Shown: piece after piece, positions 49,339 through 64,000 of the stretch
How the letters are laid out: every line of letters begins with the position of its first letter
Position numbering within the stretch: position 1 is the stretch's first letter
Assembly: GCF_009299795.1 (NCBI RefSeq)
Contig: NZ_VIGP01000001.1
Coordinates: forward strand, 795,982 to 859,981
Length of the DNA stretch: 64,000 nt
Source: Brachybacterium subflavum
GTDB lineage: Bacteria > Actinomycetota > Actinomycetes > Actinomycetales > Dermabacteraceae
Direction: 5' to 3'
Made by a program: the position numbers and the translations under genes
Notes under the pieces: generated by a model
The model's database searches: none
What the model was told of the DNA's origin: nothing
The model's input: the letters and a program-made list of their open reading frames with translations, nothing else

Positions 49339-50448
49339 GTGTCCGAGACACCTCCCAGCCCCGACTCCGCGGCCGTCACGATCGACGAGCCGACGATCGG
49401 CGCCGCCGTGGACGCCGCGCTCGCCGCGATCGCGTCGGCGGGCAGCACCGCCGAGCTCAAGCAGGTCCGCATCGACCACGTCGGCGACGCGAGCGTGCTC
49501 TCGCGCGCGAACGCCTCGATCCGGGACCTGCCCAAGGACCAGAAGGCCTTCGCCGGCAAGCTCGTCGGCCAGTCGAAGGGGCGGGTCCAGCAGGCGCTCG
49601 CGGCCCGCCAGGCCGAGCTCGCCGAGGCCGAGGAGGAGGCCGCTCTCGCGCGCGAGACGGTCGACGTCACGGTGCCCGTGGACCGTCGTCCGCGCGGCGC
49701 CCGCCACCCCATGCGCACCCTCCAGGACCGCATCGAGGACTTCTTCGTCGGCATCGGCTGGGAGATCGCCGAGGGCCCGGAGATCGAGACCGGCTGGTTC
49801 AACTTCGACGCCCTGAACGCCGACCCGAACCATCCCTCGCGCTCGCTCCAGGACACCCTGTACGTCGCACCCGAGGACTCGGGCCTGCTGCTGCGCACGC
49901 AGACCTCCCCGGTGCAGATCCGCGCCATGCTCGAGCGCGGCGCCCCGCTGTACATCGCGTGCCCGGGCACCGTGTACCGGGCCGACGAGTTCGACGCGAC
50001 CCACTCGCCGATGTTCAACCAGGTCGAGGGCCTCGCGATCGACAAGGACCTGACCATGGCGAACCTCGTCGGCACGCTCGACGCCTTCGCCGCGGCGATC
50101 TTCGGGGGCCGCCCGATCACCCGCCTGCGCCCCAACCACTTCCCCTTCACCGAGCCCAGCGCGGAGATGGACTTCCGCTGCTTCAGCTGCGAGGCGCGGC
50201 TCGGTCTCGATCACGACGCCGACCCGGCGTGCCGCGTGTGCGGCGGCACCGGCTGGATCGAGATGGGCGGGTGCGGCATGGTCCACCCGAACGTGCTGCG
50301 CTCCGCGGGAGTGGATCCCGAGGAGTACCAGGGCTTCGCCTTCGGCCTCGGCATCGAGCGCATCCTCATGCTGCGCAACGGCGCGGACATGCGAGACATC
50401 GTGGAGGGCGACGTCCGCTTCTCCCAGCACTACGGGACGGAGATCTGA
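49339..50448 (+). CDS. pheS: Phenylalanyl-tRNA synthetase alpha subunit
   Basis: A 369-residue class II synthetase subunit. A coiled coil (about residues 20-110) is followed by the catalytic core: motif 1 region HPMRTLQDRIEDFF, motif 2 LLRTQTSPVQIRAML and TVYRADEFDATHSPMFNQVEG, and motif 3 FAFGLGIERILMLRNG. GTG 49339 is chosen because the N-terminal coiled coil starts just after it; the ribosome-binding site is weak (GAAAG). pheT begins 2 nt after the stop. Confidence 0.97.
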   Translation: MSETPPSPDSAAVTIDEPTIGAAVDAALAAIASAGSTAELKQVRIDHVGDASVLSRANASIRDLPKDQKAFAGKLVGQSKGRVQQALAARQAELAEAEEEAALARETVDVTVPVDRRPRGARHPMRTLQDRIEDFFVGIGWEIAEGPEIETGWFNFDALNADPNHPSRSLQDTLYVAPEDSGLLLRTQTSPVQIRAMLERGAPLYIACPGTVYRADEFDATHSPMFNQVEGLAIDKDLTMANLVGTLDAFAAAIFGGRPITRLRPNHFPFTEPSAEMDFRCFSCEARLGLDHDADPACRVCGGTGWIEMGGCGMVHPNVLRSAGVDPEEYQGFAFGLGIERILMLRNGADMRDIVEGDVRFSQHYGTEI

Positions 50449-50449
50449 G

Positions 50450-53071
50450 ATGCCCCGCATTCCGCTCACCTGGCTCGCCCAGCACGTCACCCTCCCCGAG
50501 GGGACGAGCGCTCTGCAGGTCGCGACCGACCTCTCGCGCGTCGGCCTCGAGGAGGAGGCGATCTTCGGCGCCCAGGTCACCGGGCCGCTGGTCGTCGGCC
50601 GTGTCCTGGACCTGGTCAAGGAGCCCCAGAAGAACGGCAAGACCATCAACTGGTGCCGTGTCGATGTCGGCCCCGTGCACAACGAGGCGCAGGACGACCC
50701 GAAGGACCCGCAGCCCGGAGAGGAGCGCCCGAGCCGCGGCATCATCTGCGGCGCGCACAACTTCGTCGAGGGTGATCTCGTGGTCGTCTCGCTGCCCGGC
50801 ACCGTGCTGCCCGGGCCGTTCGAGATCGCCGCCCGCAAGACCTACGGCCATGTCTCCGACGGCATGATCTGCTCGGGCGACGAGCTGGGCCTGGGCCCGG
50901 ATCCCGACGGCGAGGACGGCATCATCGTGCTGGGCCGCGGCCACGCGCGCGGCCTCACCGGCGCGCCCGGGGACGACGCGATCGCGCTGCTGGGCCTCGG
51001 CGAGGAGGTCGTCGAGATCAACGTGACGCCCGACCGCGGCTATGCCTTCTCGATGCGCGGCGTCGCCCGCGAGTACTCCCACGCGACCGGCGCGGGCTTC
51101 ACCGACCCCGCCCTCGAGGTCGAGGTCCCCGCGGCCGACGGGGAGGGCGTCGCCGTGCGCCTGGCCGACGAGGCGCCGATCGACGGCCGCCCCGGCTCCA
51201 CGCGCTTCGTCGCGCAGGAGGTCACGGGCATCGATCCGAGCGCCGCCGCGCCCCGCTGGATGCAGCAGCGCCTGGTGCTCGCGGGCATGCGCCCGATCTC
51301 GCTCATCGTGGACGTCACCAACTACGTCATGCTCGACATGGGCCAGCCCCTGCACGCCTACGACGCCGCCGAGCTCGTCGCCCCCATCACCGTGCGCCGC
51401 GCGCACCCGGGGGAGCAGCTCGCGACACTCGACGACAAGCCCCGGGCACTGGATCCCGAGGACCTCGTGATCGCCGACGCGGGCGGCACGGGCGACCGTG
51501 CGATCGGCATCGCGGGCGTCATGGGCGGGGCCTCGACCGAGGTCTCCGCGACGACGAGGGACGTGGTCCTCGAGGCCGCGACGTTCGACCCCGTCACGGT
51601 CGCCCGCTCCGCGCGCCGTCACCGCCTTCCCAGCGAGGCCTCCAAGCGCTTCGAGCGCGGCGTGGATCCGCAGCTGCCCGCGATCGCCGTCACCCGGGCC
51701 GCGCAGCTGCTCGCCGAGTACGGCAGCGGGACGGTCTCCGTCGCCCGCACCGACGCCGGCGCGGACCCCGCGCAGGGCCCCGCCCCGATCACTCTCGAGG
51801 CCGGGGCGCCCACGCGGCTCGTCGGCGTCGAGTACACGAGGGAGCAGGTCCGTGAGGCGCTCGAGAAGATCGGCTGCACGGTCGAGGACGGCCCGGCGGG
51901 CGACGGCTCCGCCGAGGGGACGGCGGACGGCGGGGCGAGCTTCCTCGTCACCCCGCCCAGCTGGCGCCCCGACCTCAGGATCCGAGAGGACCTCATCGAG
52001 GAGATCGCGCGCCTGATCGGCTACGAGCAGATCCCGTCCGTGCTGCCCCAGGCACCCGGCGGCGCAGGGCTGACCCGCGCCCAGAAGGGGCGCCGCCACG
52101 TGGCCCGTGCGCTCGCCGAGGCGGGTCTCGCCGAGGTGCTCTCCTTCCCGTTCATCCCGGAGACCGTGTTCGACGGCCTCGGGTACGGGGCCGACGACCC
52201 CCGCCGCGACGCGGTGCGTCTGCTGAACCCCCTGGCCGACGACGAGCCTCTGCTGCGGACCGAGCTGCTGCAGACCCTGCTCCCGGTCGCCCGGCGCAAC
52301 CTGGGGCGCGGGCAGGAGTCGCTCGCCCTCTTCGAGGTCGACGCCGTCTCCCGCGCGGGATCGGGTCCGATCGCGCCGCTGCCGGCCGCGCAGCGTCCCA
52401 CGGACGCCGAGCTCGAGGCCGTGCAGGATGCCATGCCCGTGCAGTCGCGCCAACTCGCCGCGATCCTCGGCGGCGCCAGCGGGCCGACCTCGTGGTGGGG
52501 GAGCGGCAGGCCCTGGGACTGGGCCGATGCGATCGACCTCGCCCACCGTGCGGCGGCGGCCGTCGGTGCCCGTCTCGAGGTGCGCGGCCGCGAGCACGCG
52601 CCCTTCCATCCGGGCCGCTGCGCCGAGCTGCGCACGGACGACGGCATCGTGGTCGGGTACGCGGGCGAGCTGCACCCGAAGGTCGTGAAGGCCTTCGACC
52701 TGCCCGCGCGCACCTGCGCGCTCGAGCTCGACCTCGAGCAGGTCATCGCCGCGGCCCCCGCGGTGGTGGCCGCGGAGCCGGTCTCGACCTACCCGCTCGC
52801 GAAGGAGGACTTCGCGTTCGTCGTCGAGGACTCCGTGCCCGCGAGCGCCGTCGAGGACGCGATCATCGCGGGCATCGGCGATGTCCTCGAGAGTGTGCGC
52901 CTGTTCGACGTGTTCACCGGCGACCAGGTGGGCGAGGGGAAGAAGTCCCTGGCCTTCGCGGTGCACCTGCGATCGCAGGAGGGCACCCTGTCGGCGAAGG
53001 AGATCGGGGCGGCGCGCGAGCGCTGCGTCCAGGCCGTCCGCAATGCCGTCGGCGGGGTGCTGAGGGCGTGA
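50450..53071 (+). CDS. pheT: Phenylalanyl-tRNA synthetase beta subunit
   Basis: An 873-residue subunit. MPRIPLTWLAQHV opens the B1 domain, an EMAP-like tRNA-binding domain follows (RGIICGAHNFVEGDLVVVSLPGTVLPG region), then B3/B4 with the editing site (EINVTPDRGYAFSMRGVARE, AVTRAAQLL), the B5 domain (WRPDLRIREDLIEEIARLIGYEQIPS), and the C-terminal anticodon-binding FDX-ACB domain (STYPLAKEDFAFVVEDSVPA). Length is slightly above the usual 800-830 because of acidic inserts. A terminator hairpin follows. Confidence 0.97.
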   Translation: MPRIPLTWLAQHVTLPEGTSALQVATDLSRVGLEEEAIFGAQVTGPLVVGRVLDLVKEPQKNGKTINWCRVDVGPVHNEAQDDPKDPQPGEERPSRGIICGAHNFVEGDLVVVSLPGTVLPGPFEIAARKTYGHVSDGMICSGDELGLGPDPDGEDGIIVLGRGHARGLTGAPGDDAIALLGLGEEVVEINVTPDRGYAFSMRGVAREYSHATGAGFTDPALEVEVPAADGEGVAVRLADEAPIDGRPGSTRFVAQEVTGIDPSAAAPRWMQQRLVLAGMRPISLIVDVTNYVMLDMGQPLHAYDAAELVAPITVRRAHPGEQLATLDDKPRALDPEDLVIADAGGTGDRAIGIAGVMGGASTEVSATTRDVVLEAATFDPVTVARSARRHRLPSEASKRFERGVDPQLPAIAVTRAAQLLAEYGSGTVSVARTDAGADPAQGPAPITLEAGAPTRLVGVEYTREQVREALEKIGCTVEDGPAGDGSAEGTADGGASFLVTPPSWRPDLRIREDLIEEIARLIGYEQIPSVLPQAPGGAGLTRAQKGRRHVARALAEAGLAEVLSFPFIPETVFDGLGYGADDPRRDAVRLLNPLADDEPLLRTELLQTLLPVARRNLGRGQESLALFEVDAVSRAGSGPIAPLPAAQRPTDAELEAVQDAMPVQSRQLAAILGGASGPTSWWGSGRPWDWADAIDLAHRAAAAVGARLEVRGREHAPFHPGRCAELRTDDGIVVGYAGELHPKVVKAFDLPARTCALELDLEQVIAAAPAVVAAEPVSTYPLAKEDFAFVVEDSVPASAVEDAIIAGIGDVLESVRLFDVFTGDQVGEGKKSLAFAVHLRSQEGTLSAKEIGAARERCVQAVRNAVGGVLRA

Positions 53072-53102
53072 GCCGGGCGCTGCGCGCGACGCAGCACTCG
53101 TG

Positions 53103-53138
53103 ATGGCGGGCGGGATCCACGCGGGTCCCGCCCGTCAT
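53103..53138 (+). terminator. pheT terminator hairpin
   Basis: ATGGCGGGCGGGATCC (53103-53118) pairs with GGGTCCCGCCCGTCAT (53123-53138), with two G-U pairs and a 4-nt loop. It separates pheST from the arginine operon. No U-tract. Confidence 0.75.
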
Positions 53139-53174
53139 GCTGTGGGAGGGGGCACGACCCCCGATGTGCGTGAG

Positions 53175-53190
53175 TATGCATAGACCTGTA
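53175..53190 (+). promoter_or_regulatory. Putative ARG box before argC
   Basis: TATGCATA (53175-53182) followed by GACCTGTA gives TGCAT-AGAC-CTGTA at 53177-53190, an imperfect match to the mycobacterial ArgR operator with TGCAT and ATGCA half-sites 4 nt apart. It overlaps the argC -10 hexamer, so ArgR binding would block the promoter. argR is in the same operon. Confidence 0.5.
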
Positions 53191-53194
53191 TAGT
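53189..53194 (+). promoter_or_regulatory. -10 hexamer TATAGT, leaderless argC
   Basis: TATAGT is followed by 7 nt (TCTGCGC) and the ATG at 53202; no Shine-Dalgarno site is present. It is among the best -10 matches in the window. Confidence 0.65.
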
Positions 53195-53201
53195 TCTGCG
53201 C

Positions 53202-54332
53202 ATGACGTCTTCCAGTGCCCCCTCGACGCCCGTCCCGCAGTCCGCCGCAGCGCCCTCGCGCCTGCGGGCCGCGGTCGTCGGCGCCTCCGGGTACGCCGGC
53301 GGCGAGACCCTGCGGATCCTCGCCGACCACCCGCGGATCGACGTCACCACCGTCACCGCGCACTCGAGCGTGGGCAAGCGCCTCAGCGAGGTCGCGCCCC
53401 ACGTGCACCTGCCCGAGGACCTCGAGCTCGTCGACACCACCGTCGAGAACCTCTCGGGCCACGACGTCGTCGTGCTCGCCCTCCCGCACGGGCAGTCCGG
53501 GCGGATCGCCGCCCAGCTGCGCGCGAGCGATCCCGAGGTGCTCGTCGTCGACCTCGGCGCGGACCACCGGCTCGAGAGCGCCCGGGACTGGGCCGACTAC
53601 TACGCGGGCGACCACTCGGGAACCTGGACCTACGGCATGCCCGAGCTCCCGCTGGTCGGCGAGGGATCGGCCGACGCCGCCCCCCGCCAGCGCGACCTGC
53701 TGCGCACCGCCCGTGAGATCGCCGTGCCCGGCTGCAACGCGACCGCGGTGACCTTCGCCCTCGCGCCGCTCGTGCGCGCGGGCCTCGTCGACCATCGCGC
53801 GCTGAGTGCCGTCCTCCCGGTCGGCTACTCGGGTGCGGGCCGCAGCCCCAAGCAGCACCTGCTGTTCGCGGAGGCCGCGGGCGGCGCCGCGGCCTACGGC
53901 GTCGGCGGCACGCACCGCCACATCCCCGAGATCCTGCAGAACCTGCGCCGCGCCTCCGGCGCCGCCGACGCGCGCCTCACCTTCACCCCGGTGCTCGTGC
54001 CGATGACGCGCGGCATCCTCGCGGTCGTGACCGCCCCCGCGGGCGACGGCGTCACCGAGCAGGCCCTGCTGGACGCCCTCGGCGCCGACTTCGCCGACGA
54101 GCCCTTCGTGGCCGTCCTGCCCGCCGGGGCCGTCCCCAGCACCCAGCAGGTGATCGGGGCGAACACCGTGCGCATCGGCGCGACCGTGGACCGACGAAGC
54201 GGGCAGGTCACGGTGATCTCCGCGATCGACAACCTGGTCAAGGGCACCGCCGGCGCCGCCGTGCAGTCGATGAACATCGCCCTCGACCTCCCGGAGACCC
54301 TGGGCCTGCCGCGCACCGCCCTCGCGCCCTGA
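53202..54332 (+). CDS. argC: N-acetyl-gamma-glutamyl-phosphate reductase
   Basis: A 376-residue NADPH-dependent reductase, third step of arginine synthesis. AAVVGASGYAGGETLRILADHP is the dinucleotide motif near residue 27, ALPHGQSGRIA follows, the catalytic Cys is in VPGCNATAVTFALAPL near 182, and the substrate His is in GVGGTHRHIPEI near 235. The first 25 residues are a Ser/Pro/Ala lead. First gene of the arg operon, with a leaderless start overlapped by a likely ARG box. Confidence 0.97.
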   Translation: MTSSSAPSTPVPQSAAAPSRLRAAVVGASGYAGGETLRILADHPRIDVTTVTAHSSVGKRLSEVAPHVHLPEDLELVDTTVENLSGHDVVVLALPHGQSGRIAAQLRASDPEVLVVDLGADHRLESARDWADYYAGDHSGTWTYGMPELPLVGEGSADAAPRQRDLLRTAREIAVPGCNATAVTFALAPLVRAGLVDHRALSAVLPVGYSGAGRSPKQHLLFAEAAGGAAAYGVGGTHRHIPEILQNLRRASGAADARLTFTPVLVPMTRGILAVVTAPAGDGVTEQALLDALGADFADEPFVAVLPAGAVPSTQQVIGANTVRIGATVDRRSGQVTVISAIDNLVKGTAGAAVQSMNIALDLPETLGLPRTALAP

Positions 54333-54393
54333 GCGCCCGCGCCCCTCGGCGCCCCTCCATCGTCCGCCTCTCATGCACCACGGGAGACACACC

Positions 54394-55563
54394 ATGTCCG
54401 TCACCTTCCCCGAAGGATTCCTCGCCGCCGGGATCGCCGCCGGCATCAAGTCCTCCGCCGCCGCCGACCTCGCCCTCGTCCTCAACGAGGGGCCGCTCGA
54501 CGTCGGGGCCGCCGTCTTCACCTCCAACCGCGTGCAGGCCGCGCCCGTCCAGTGGTCCCGTCAGGCCGTGGCCGACGGCCGTGCCCGCGCCGTGATCCTG
54601 AACTCGGGCGGCGCCAACGCCTGCACGGGCCCCGAGGGCTTCGCCGACACCCACCGCACCGCCGAGCACGTCGGGGCGCTCCTCGAGATCTCCGCCCAGG
54701 ACGTCCTGGTCTGCTCGACGGGCCTGATCGGCGAGCGCCTGCCCATGGACGCGGTCCTCGGGGGAGCGATGAGCGCCCGTGACGCCCTGGCTCCGGGCGC
54801 CGACGCCGGGGCCGACGCCTCGCGCGCGATCATGACCACCGACACCGTCCCGAAGACCGTCGAGATCACGACGCCCTCGGGCGCCCGCATCGGCGGCATG
54901 GCGAAGGGCGCGGGGATGCTCGCCCCGCAGCTCGCGACGATGCTCGTGGTCCTCACCACGGACGCGGTCGTGACCGCCGACGTCGCCGACTCCGCCCTGC
55001 GCGAGGCCACCCGCACCACCTTCGACCGGGTCGACTCGGACGCCTGCATGTCCACGAACGACACCGTGATCCTGCTGGCCTCGGGCGCGAGCGGCATCGA
55101 GGTCGGCGCCGCCGAGCTCGCCGAGTCCCTGCGGGAGGCGTCGGCCGCCCTCGCCCGCATGCTCGTCGCCGACGCCGAGGGGGCGAGCCACGACGTGCAC
55201 GTGGTCGTCACCGGCGCCACCAGCGAGCACGCCGCGCTCGCCGTCGCCCGCGAGATCGCCCGCTCGAACCTCGTGAAGGCCGCGGTCTTCGGCAACGACC
55301 CGAACTGGGGGCGGATCGTCTCGGCCGCGGGCTGCGTGCCCGAGGAGGTGGCGCCCTTCGACCCCGATGCGCTGTCCGTGCACGTCAACGGCGTGCAGGT
55401 GTGCCGCGAGGGCGGCGCCCACGAGGACCGCTCCCTGGTGGACATGACCCCGCGCGAGACCCTCGTCGAGGTGGACCTCGGAGCGGGGCAGTCCGATGCC
55501 GACATCTGGACCAACGATCTCACCCACGACTACGTCGAAGAGAACAGCGCCTACTCCTCATGA
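54394..55563 (+). CDS. argJ: Glutamate N-acetyltransferase / amino-acid acetyltransferase
   Basis: A 389-residue ornithine acetyltransferase that recycles acetyl groups between N-acetylornithine and glutamate, and may also acetylate glutamate from acetyl-CoA. The self-cleavage site is between Ala181 and Thr182 in [15 protein letters not shown], and [18 protein letters not shown] and [10 protein letters not shown] are conserved. ATG 54394 follows GGGAG; an in-frame ATG seven codons earlier lacks this spacing. No separate argA is needed in this arrangement. Overlaps argB (ATGA). Confidence 0.96.
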   Translation: MSVTFPEGFLAAGIAAGIKSSAAADLALVLNEGPLDVGAAVFTSNRVQAAPVQWSRQAVADGRARAVILNSGGANACTGPEGFADTHRTAEHVGALLEISAQDVLVCSTGLIGERLPMDAVLGGAMSARDALAPGADAGADASRAIMTTDTVPKTVEITTPSGARIGGMAKGAGMLAPQLATMLVVLTTDAVVTADVADSALREATRTTFDRVDSDACMSTNDTVILLASGASGIEVGAAELAESLREASAALARMLVADAEGASHDVHVVVTGATSEHAALAVAREIARSNLVKAAVFGNDPNWGRIVSAAGCVPEEVAPFDPDALSVHVNGVQVCREGGAHEDRSLVDMTPRETLVEVDLGAGQSDADIWTNDLTHDYVEENSAYSS

Positions 55564-56541
55564 CCGAGACGACCCCCGCTCCCACCGGCGCCGCCGGCCC
55601 CGCCGCGCCGCTCGCGGACTCCAAGAACCCTCTGGGGGATCTCACGCAAGCGCAGGCGGACGCCCGCGCGAAGTCCGAGATCCTCATCGAGGCCCTGCCC
55701 TGGATGCAGCGCTTCATGGGCAAGATCGTCGTCGTCAAGTACGGCGGCAACGCCATGATCGACGACGAGCTGCGCCGCGCCTTCGCGGCCGACATGGTCT
55801 TCATGCGCCACGCCGGCATCCACGTGGTCGTCGTCCACGGCGGCGGCCCGCAGATCAACGCGATGCTCGAGCGCGTCGGCGTCGAGAGCGCCTTCCGCGC
55901 CGGTCTGCGCGTGACGGACGAGGAGACCATGCAGATCGTGCGGATGGTGCTCGTGGGCCAGGTGGGCCGCGAGCTCGTCGGCCTCATCAACGAGCACGGG
56001 CCCTATGCGATCGGCATGTCCGGCGAGGACGCCCGGCTGTTCTCCGCGAGCCGCCGCGGCGCCGTGGTCGACGGCGAGGAGCTCGACCTCGGGCACGTCG
56101 GCGCGGTCACCCAGGTGCGGCCGGAGTCGATCCAGGACCTGCTGGATGCGGGACGGATCCCCGTGGTCTCCTCGATCGCCCCGGAGATCGACGCCGACGG
56201 GCGGCCGACGGGCGCGGTGCTGAACATCAACGCCGATCTCGCGGCGGCCGCCCTGGCCGCGGGGCTCGACGCCGAGAAGCTCGTGGTCCTCACGGACGTC
56301 GAGGGGCTGTACCGGGACTGGCCCGACCGCGACTCCCTGATCCCCGAGATCAGCGCGAGCGATCTGCGCGAGATGCTGCCGTCGCTCACGGCGGGCATGA
56401 TCCCGAAGGCGGAGTCGCTGCTGGATGCCGTGGACGCCGGAGTGCGCACCGCGGCCATGACCGATGGCAGGATCGCGCACGCGGTGCTGCTCGAGGTGTT
56501 CACCGCCAAGGGCGTGGGCACGATGGTGAGGAGGGACGACT

Positions 56542-56549
<8 letters not shown>
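55560..56549 (+). CDS. argB: Acetylglutamate kinase
   Basis: A 329-residue amino acid kinase. [12 protein letters not shown] near residue 59 binds [23 protein letters not shown] near 83 binds substrate, and [32 protein letters not shown] forms the nucleotide domain. The N-terminal helix region ([18 protein letters not shown]) is typical of arginine-inhibited hexameric kinases, so feedback inhibition by arginine is likely. The first 35 residues are a low-complexity lead. Its end overlaps argD by 8 nt. Confidence 0.96.
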
Positions 56550-62302
<5,753 letters not shown>

Positions 62303-62420
62303 CGGTCTCGCCCGGGGCCGGCGCCCGAGAACTGCGTCGCGCCCGGCGCGGTCGGTGGGGGAGAATGATCCCGGCACCCGCCCGGGCGCCGCGAACGGAC
62401 CGATCGAGAGGACCTGATCG

Positions 62421-63692
62421 ATGCAGACCATCCTGGACGAGCTCACCTGGCGTGGGCTCGTGGTGCAGACCAGCGGGCGCGAGGCGCTCGGGACGGCACT
62501 CGCGGATGGACCGATCAGCCTCTATTGCGGTTTCGACCCCACCGCCGCCTCCCTCCACGTCGGCCACCTCACCCAGGTGCTGACCATGCGCCGCTTCCAG
62601 CTCGCCGGGCACAGGCCCTACGCGCTCGTCGGCGGTGCCACCGGCCTCATCGGCGATCCGCGGATGTCGGGGGAGCGGGTGCTGAACGACGAGAGCATCG
62701 TCGCGGGCTGGGTGGACTCGCTGCGCGACCAGATCTCGCGGTTCCTCGACCTCGAGGGCCCCTCCGGCGTGCAGATGGTCAACAACCTCGACTGGATCGG
62801 GCAGATGAGCGCCCTGCAGTTCCTGCGGGACGTGGGCAAGCACTACCGGATGGGGACGATGCTCGCGAAGGAGACCGTCGCCCGGCGGCTCGCGAGCGAC
62901 GAGGGCATCAGCTACACCGAGTTCAGCTACCAGGTGCTGCAGGGCATCGACTTCCTGGAGCTGTACAGGCGCCACGGGGTGAGCCTCCAGTTCGGCGGGA
63001 ACGACCAGTGGGGCAACCTCATCTCCGGCGTGGACCTCATCCACAAGGTCGAGGGGAAGGACGCCCACGCGCTCACGACGCCCCTGGTCACGAAGGCCGA
63101 CGGCACGAAGTTCGGCAAGAGCGAGGGCGGCGCCGTCTGGCTCGACCCCGAGCTCACGAGCCCGTACGCCTTCCACCAGTTCTGGCTCAACGCGGCCGAT
63201 GCGGACGTCGTGAACTACCTGCGCTACTTCACCTTCCGCGATCAGGAGGACATCGCCGAGCTCGAGCGCGCGACGCACGAGGAGCCCCATCGGCGTCGGG
63301 CCCAGAAGGCCCTCGCCGACGACCTCACGACCCTCGTGCACGGGGCCGGTGCAACGCGCCAGGCAGAGGCTGCCGCGGCTGTCCTGTTCGGCAGGGGAGA
63401 GGTGCGCGAGCTCGAGGAGCCGACGCTCGAGGCCATCGCCCGGGAGCTGACCACGGTCGAACTGCCGGGCACGACGGCGCTCGTGGACGCGTTCACGGCG
63501 GTGGGCATCATGACCTCCAAGTCCCAGGTCCGACGGGCCGCAGCCGAGGGGGCGCTCACCGTGAACGGCGAGAAGATGGACGCCGAGTCCATCGAGCGCT
63601 CTCTCTCGGAGGCGGTGTCGCCCCTGCCCGGCGGGCACGTGCTCGTGCGACGCGGTCGCAAGGCCGCGGCCATGGTGCGGCTGGACGGCTGA
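62421..63692 (+). CDS. tyrS: Tyrosyl-tRNA synthetase
   Basis: A 423-residue class I synthetase. The HIGH motif is HVGH in CGFDPTAASLHVGHLTQV, the KMSKS loop is KFGKS in TKADGTKFGKSEGGAV, and the tyrosine-site motifs GDPRMSG and GGNDQWGNL are present. The C-terminal S4 domain includes SKSQVRRAAAEGALTVNGEK. GAGAGGACC precedes the ATG. The gene is 119 nt after argH, with no T-box visible. Confidence 0.97.
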   Translation: MQTILDELTWRGLVVQTSGREALGTALADGPISLYCGFDPTAASLHVGHLTQVLTMRRFQLAGHRPYALVGGATGLIGDPRMSGERVLNDESIVAGWVDSLRDQISRFLDLEGPSGVQMVNNLDWIGQMSALQFLRDVGKHYRMGTMLAKETVARRLASDEGISYTEFSYQVLQGIDFLELYRRHGVSLQFGGNDQWGNLISGVDLIHKVEGKDAHALTTPLVTKADGTKFGKSEGGAVWLDPELTSPYAFHQFWLNAADADVVNYLRYFTFRDQEDIAELERATHEEPHRRRAQKALADDLTTLVHGAGATRQAEAAAAVLFGRGEVRELEEPTLEAIARELTTVELPGTTALVDAFTAVGIMTSKSQVRRAAAEGALTVNGEKMDAESIERSLSEAVSPLPGGHVLVRRGRKAAAMVRLDG

Positions 63693-63703
63693 CGAGCTGG
63701 GCT

Positions 63704-63767
63704 GATCGCCTGATCGCCTGATCGCCTGAACGCCTGAACGCCTGAACGCCTGAACGCCTGAACGGTT
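63704..63767. repeat. Seven-copy 8-bp tandem repeat after tyrS
   Basis: Three copies of GATCGCCT (63704-63727) and four of GAACGCCT (63728-63759), then a degenerate GAACGGTT, begin 11 nt after the tyrS stop codon. The A/T switch divides the array cleanly, as expected from stepwise slippage. Confidence 0.95.
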
Positions 63768-63866
63768 GCGCGACCGGGCGGGACGGCCGAATGGTTCCTC
63801 GGCGCGAGGGGTCGAGGTCCGGGCGGCTGCGGCCCGCCGGCCTCACGCCGCGGATGGACCATCACG

Positions 63867-63902
63867 AGGGCCGGGCCCCGACGCATGTCGGGGCCCGGCC
63901 CT
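63867..63902 (+). terminator. 16-bp perfect terminator hairpin after tyrS
   Basis: AGGGCCGGGCCCCGAC (63867-63882) pairs perfectly with GTCGGGGCCCGGCCCT (63887-63902) around GCAT, followed by TTCCGC. It is the likely end of the tyrS transcript. The 308 nt after tyrS otherwise show no gene. Confidence 0.8.
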
Positions 63903-64000
63903 TCCGCATCCGGGCCCGGAGCGCGCGCAGATCCGATGTGATGCCGTGCCCAGTCGCAGCTCACACGCCCCGGCACAGGGGCGCGATGGACGTTCACAAA

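Noticed and set aside
63693..64000. Gene in the region after tyrS
   Set aside because: Open frames there are short, repeat-derived or antisense to the terminator; only the 8-bp array and the hairpin are supported.

Overview
The window is a contiguous piece of the chromosome of a very GC-rich actinobacterium. Coding density is high, Shine-Dalgarno sites are mostly GGAGG-like, ATGA/GTGA overlaps are frequent, and GTG starts are common. Gene content (mycothiol-linked dehydrogenase, HisA/PriA-type isomerase, monomeric isocitrate dehydrogenase, phosphoketolase, DUF1844 beside infC, DUF222-HNH protein) fits Actinomycetes; a Dermabacteraceae/Brachybacterium-like member of the Micrococcales is my best guess, an inference from gene style only. 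No tRNA, rRNA, CRISPR array, transposase or phage gene was seen.

Region 1 (1-10,770) is a sialic-acid uptake and catabolism cluster. One long leftward operon carries a solute-binding lipoprotein, a permease, a fused permease-ATPase, a second ATPase, N-acetylneuraminate lyase-like, ROK kinase and ManNAc-6-P epimerase genes, a sialidase without a signal peptide, and the start of a deoxyribosyltransferase-like gene cut by the window edge. A FadR-type GntR regulator is divergent, with a perfect 16-bp palindrome and a second inverted repeat between them. Region 2 (10,771-19,540) holds a Vms1/Rv2629-like protein, a stress-type small protein, membrane proteins, a mismatch-specific uracil-DNA glycosylase, a fructose PTS operon (fruR-fruK-fruA) and a phosphoribosyltransferase. 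Region 3 (19,600-34,550) is mixed metabolism: a Tat-exported GHL10 protein, an SDR protein, a DUF808 protein with an apparent frameshift, an MFS exporter, acylphosphatase, PepSY lipoprotein, phosphoketolase, PPK2, thiol peroxidase, a TauE permease, an Erm-family 23S rRNA methyltransferase with its own leader peptide, and monomeric isocitrate dehydrogenase.

Region 4 (34,730-41,800) is histidine biosynthesis: hisD, then an opposite-strand DUF3054 gene, then hisC-hisB-X-hisH-small membrane protein-hisA-SseB. Region 5 (41,850-53,080) is translation and housekeeping: DUF1844, infC-rpmI-rplT-rRNA methyltransferase (infC with an apparent AUC start), a DUF222-HNH protein, a mycothiol-dependent formaldehyde dehydrogenase operon, and pheST. 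Region 6 (53,200-63,690) is a complete arginine operon argC-J-B-D-F-R-G-H followed by tyrS.

Two patterns cut across the window. First, at least nine genes have a TANNNT hexamer ending exactly 6 or 7 nt before the start codon, usually with no Shine-Dalgarno site, which predicts leaderless transcripts. Second, short tandem duplications recur at gene 3' ends, several of them straddling the stop codon. The most unusual single locus is the erm gene: a 21-codon leader peptide with an Arg-X-Arg motif and a set of competing hairpins, one strand of which complements the erm ribosome-binding site.
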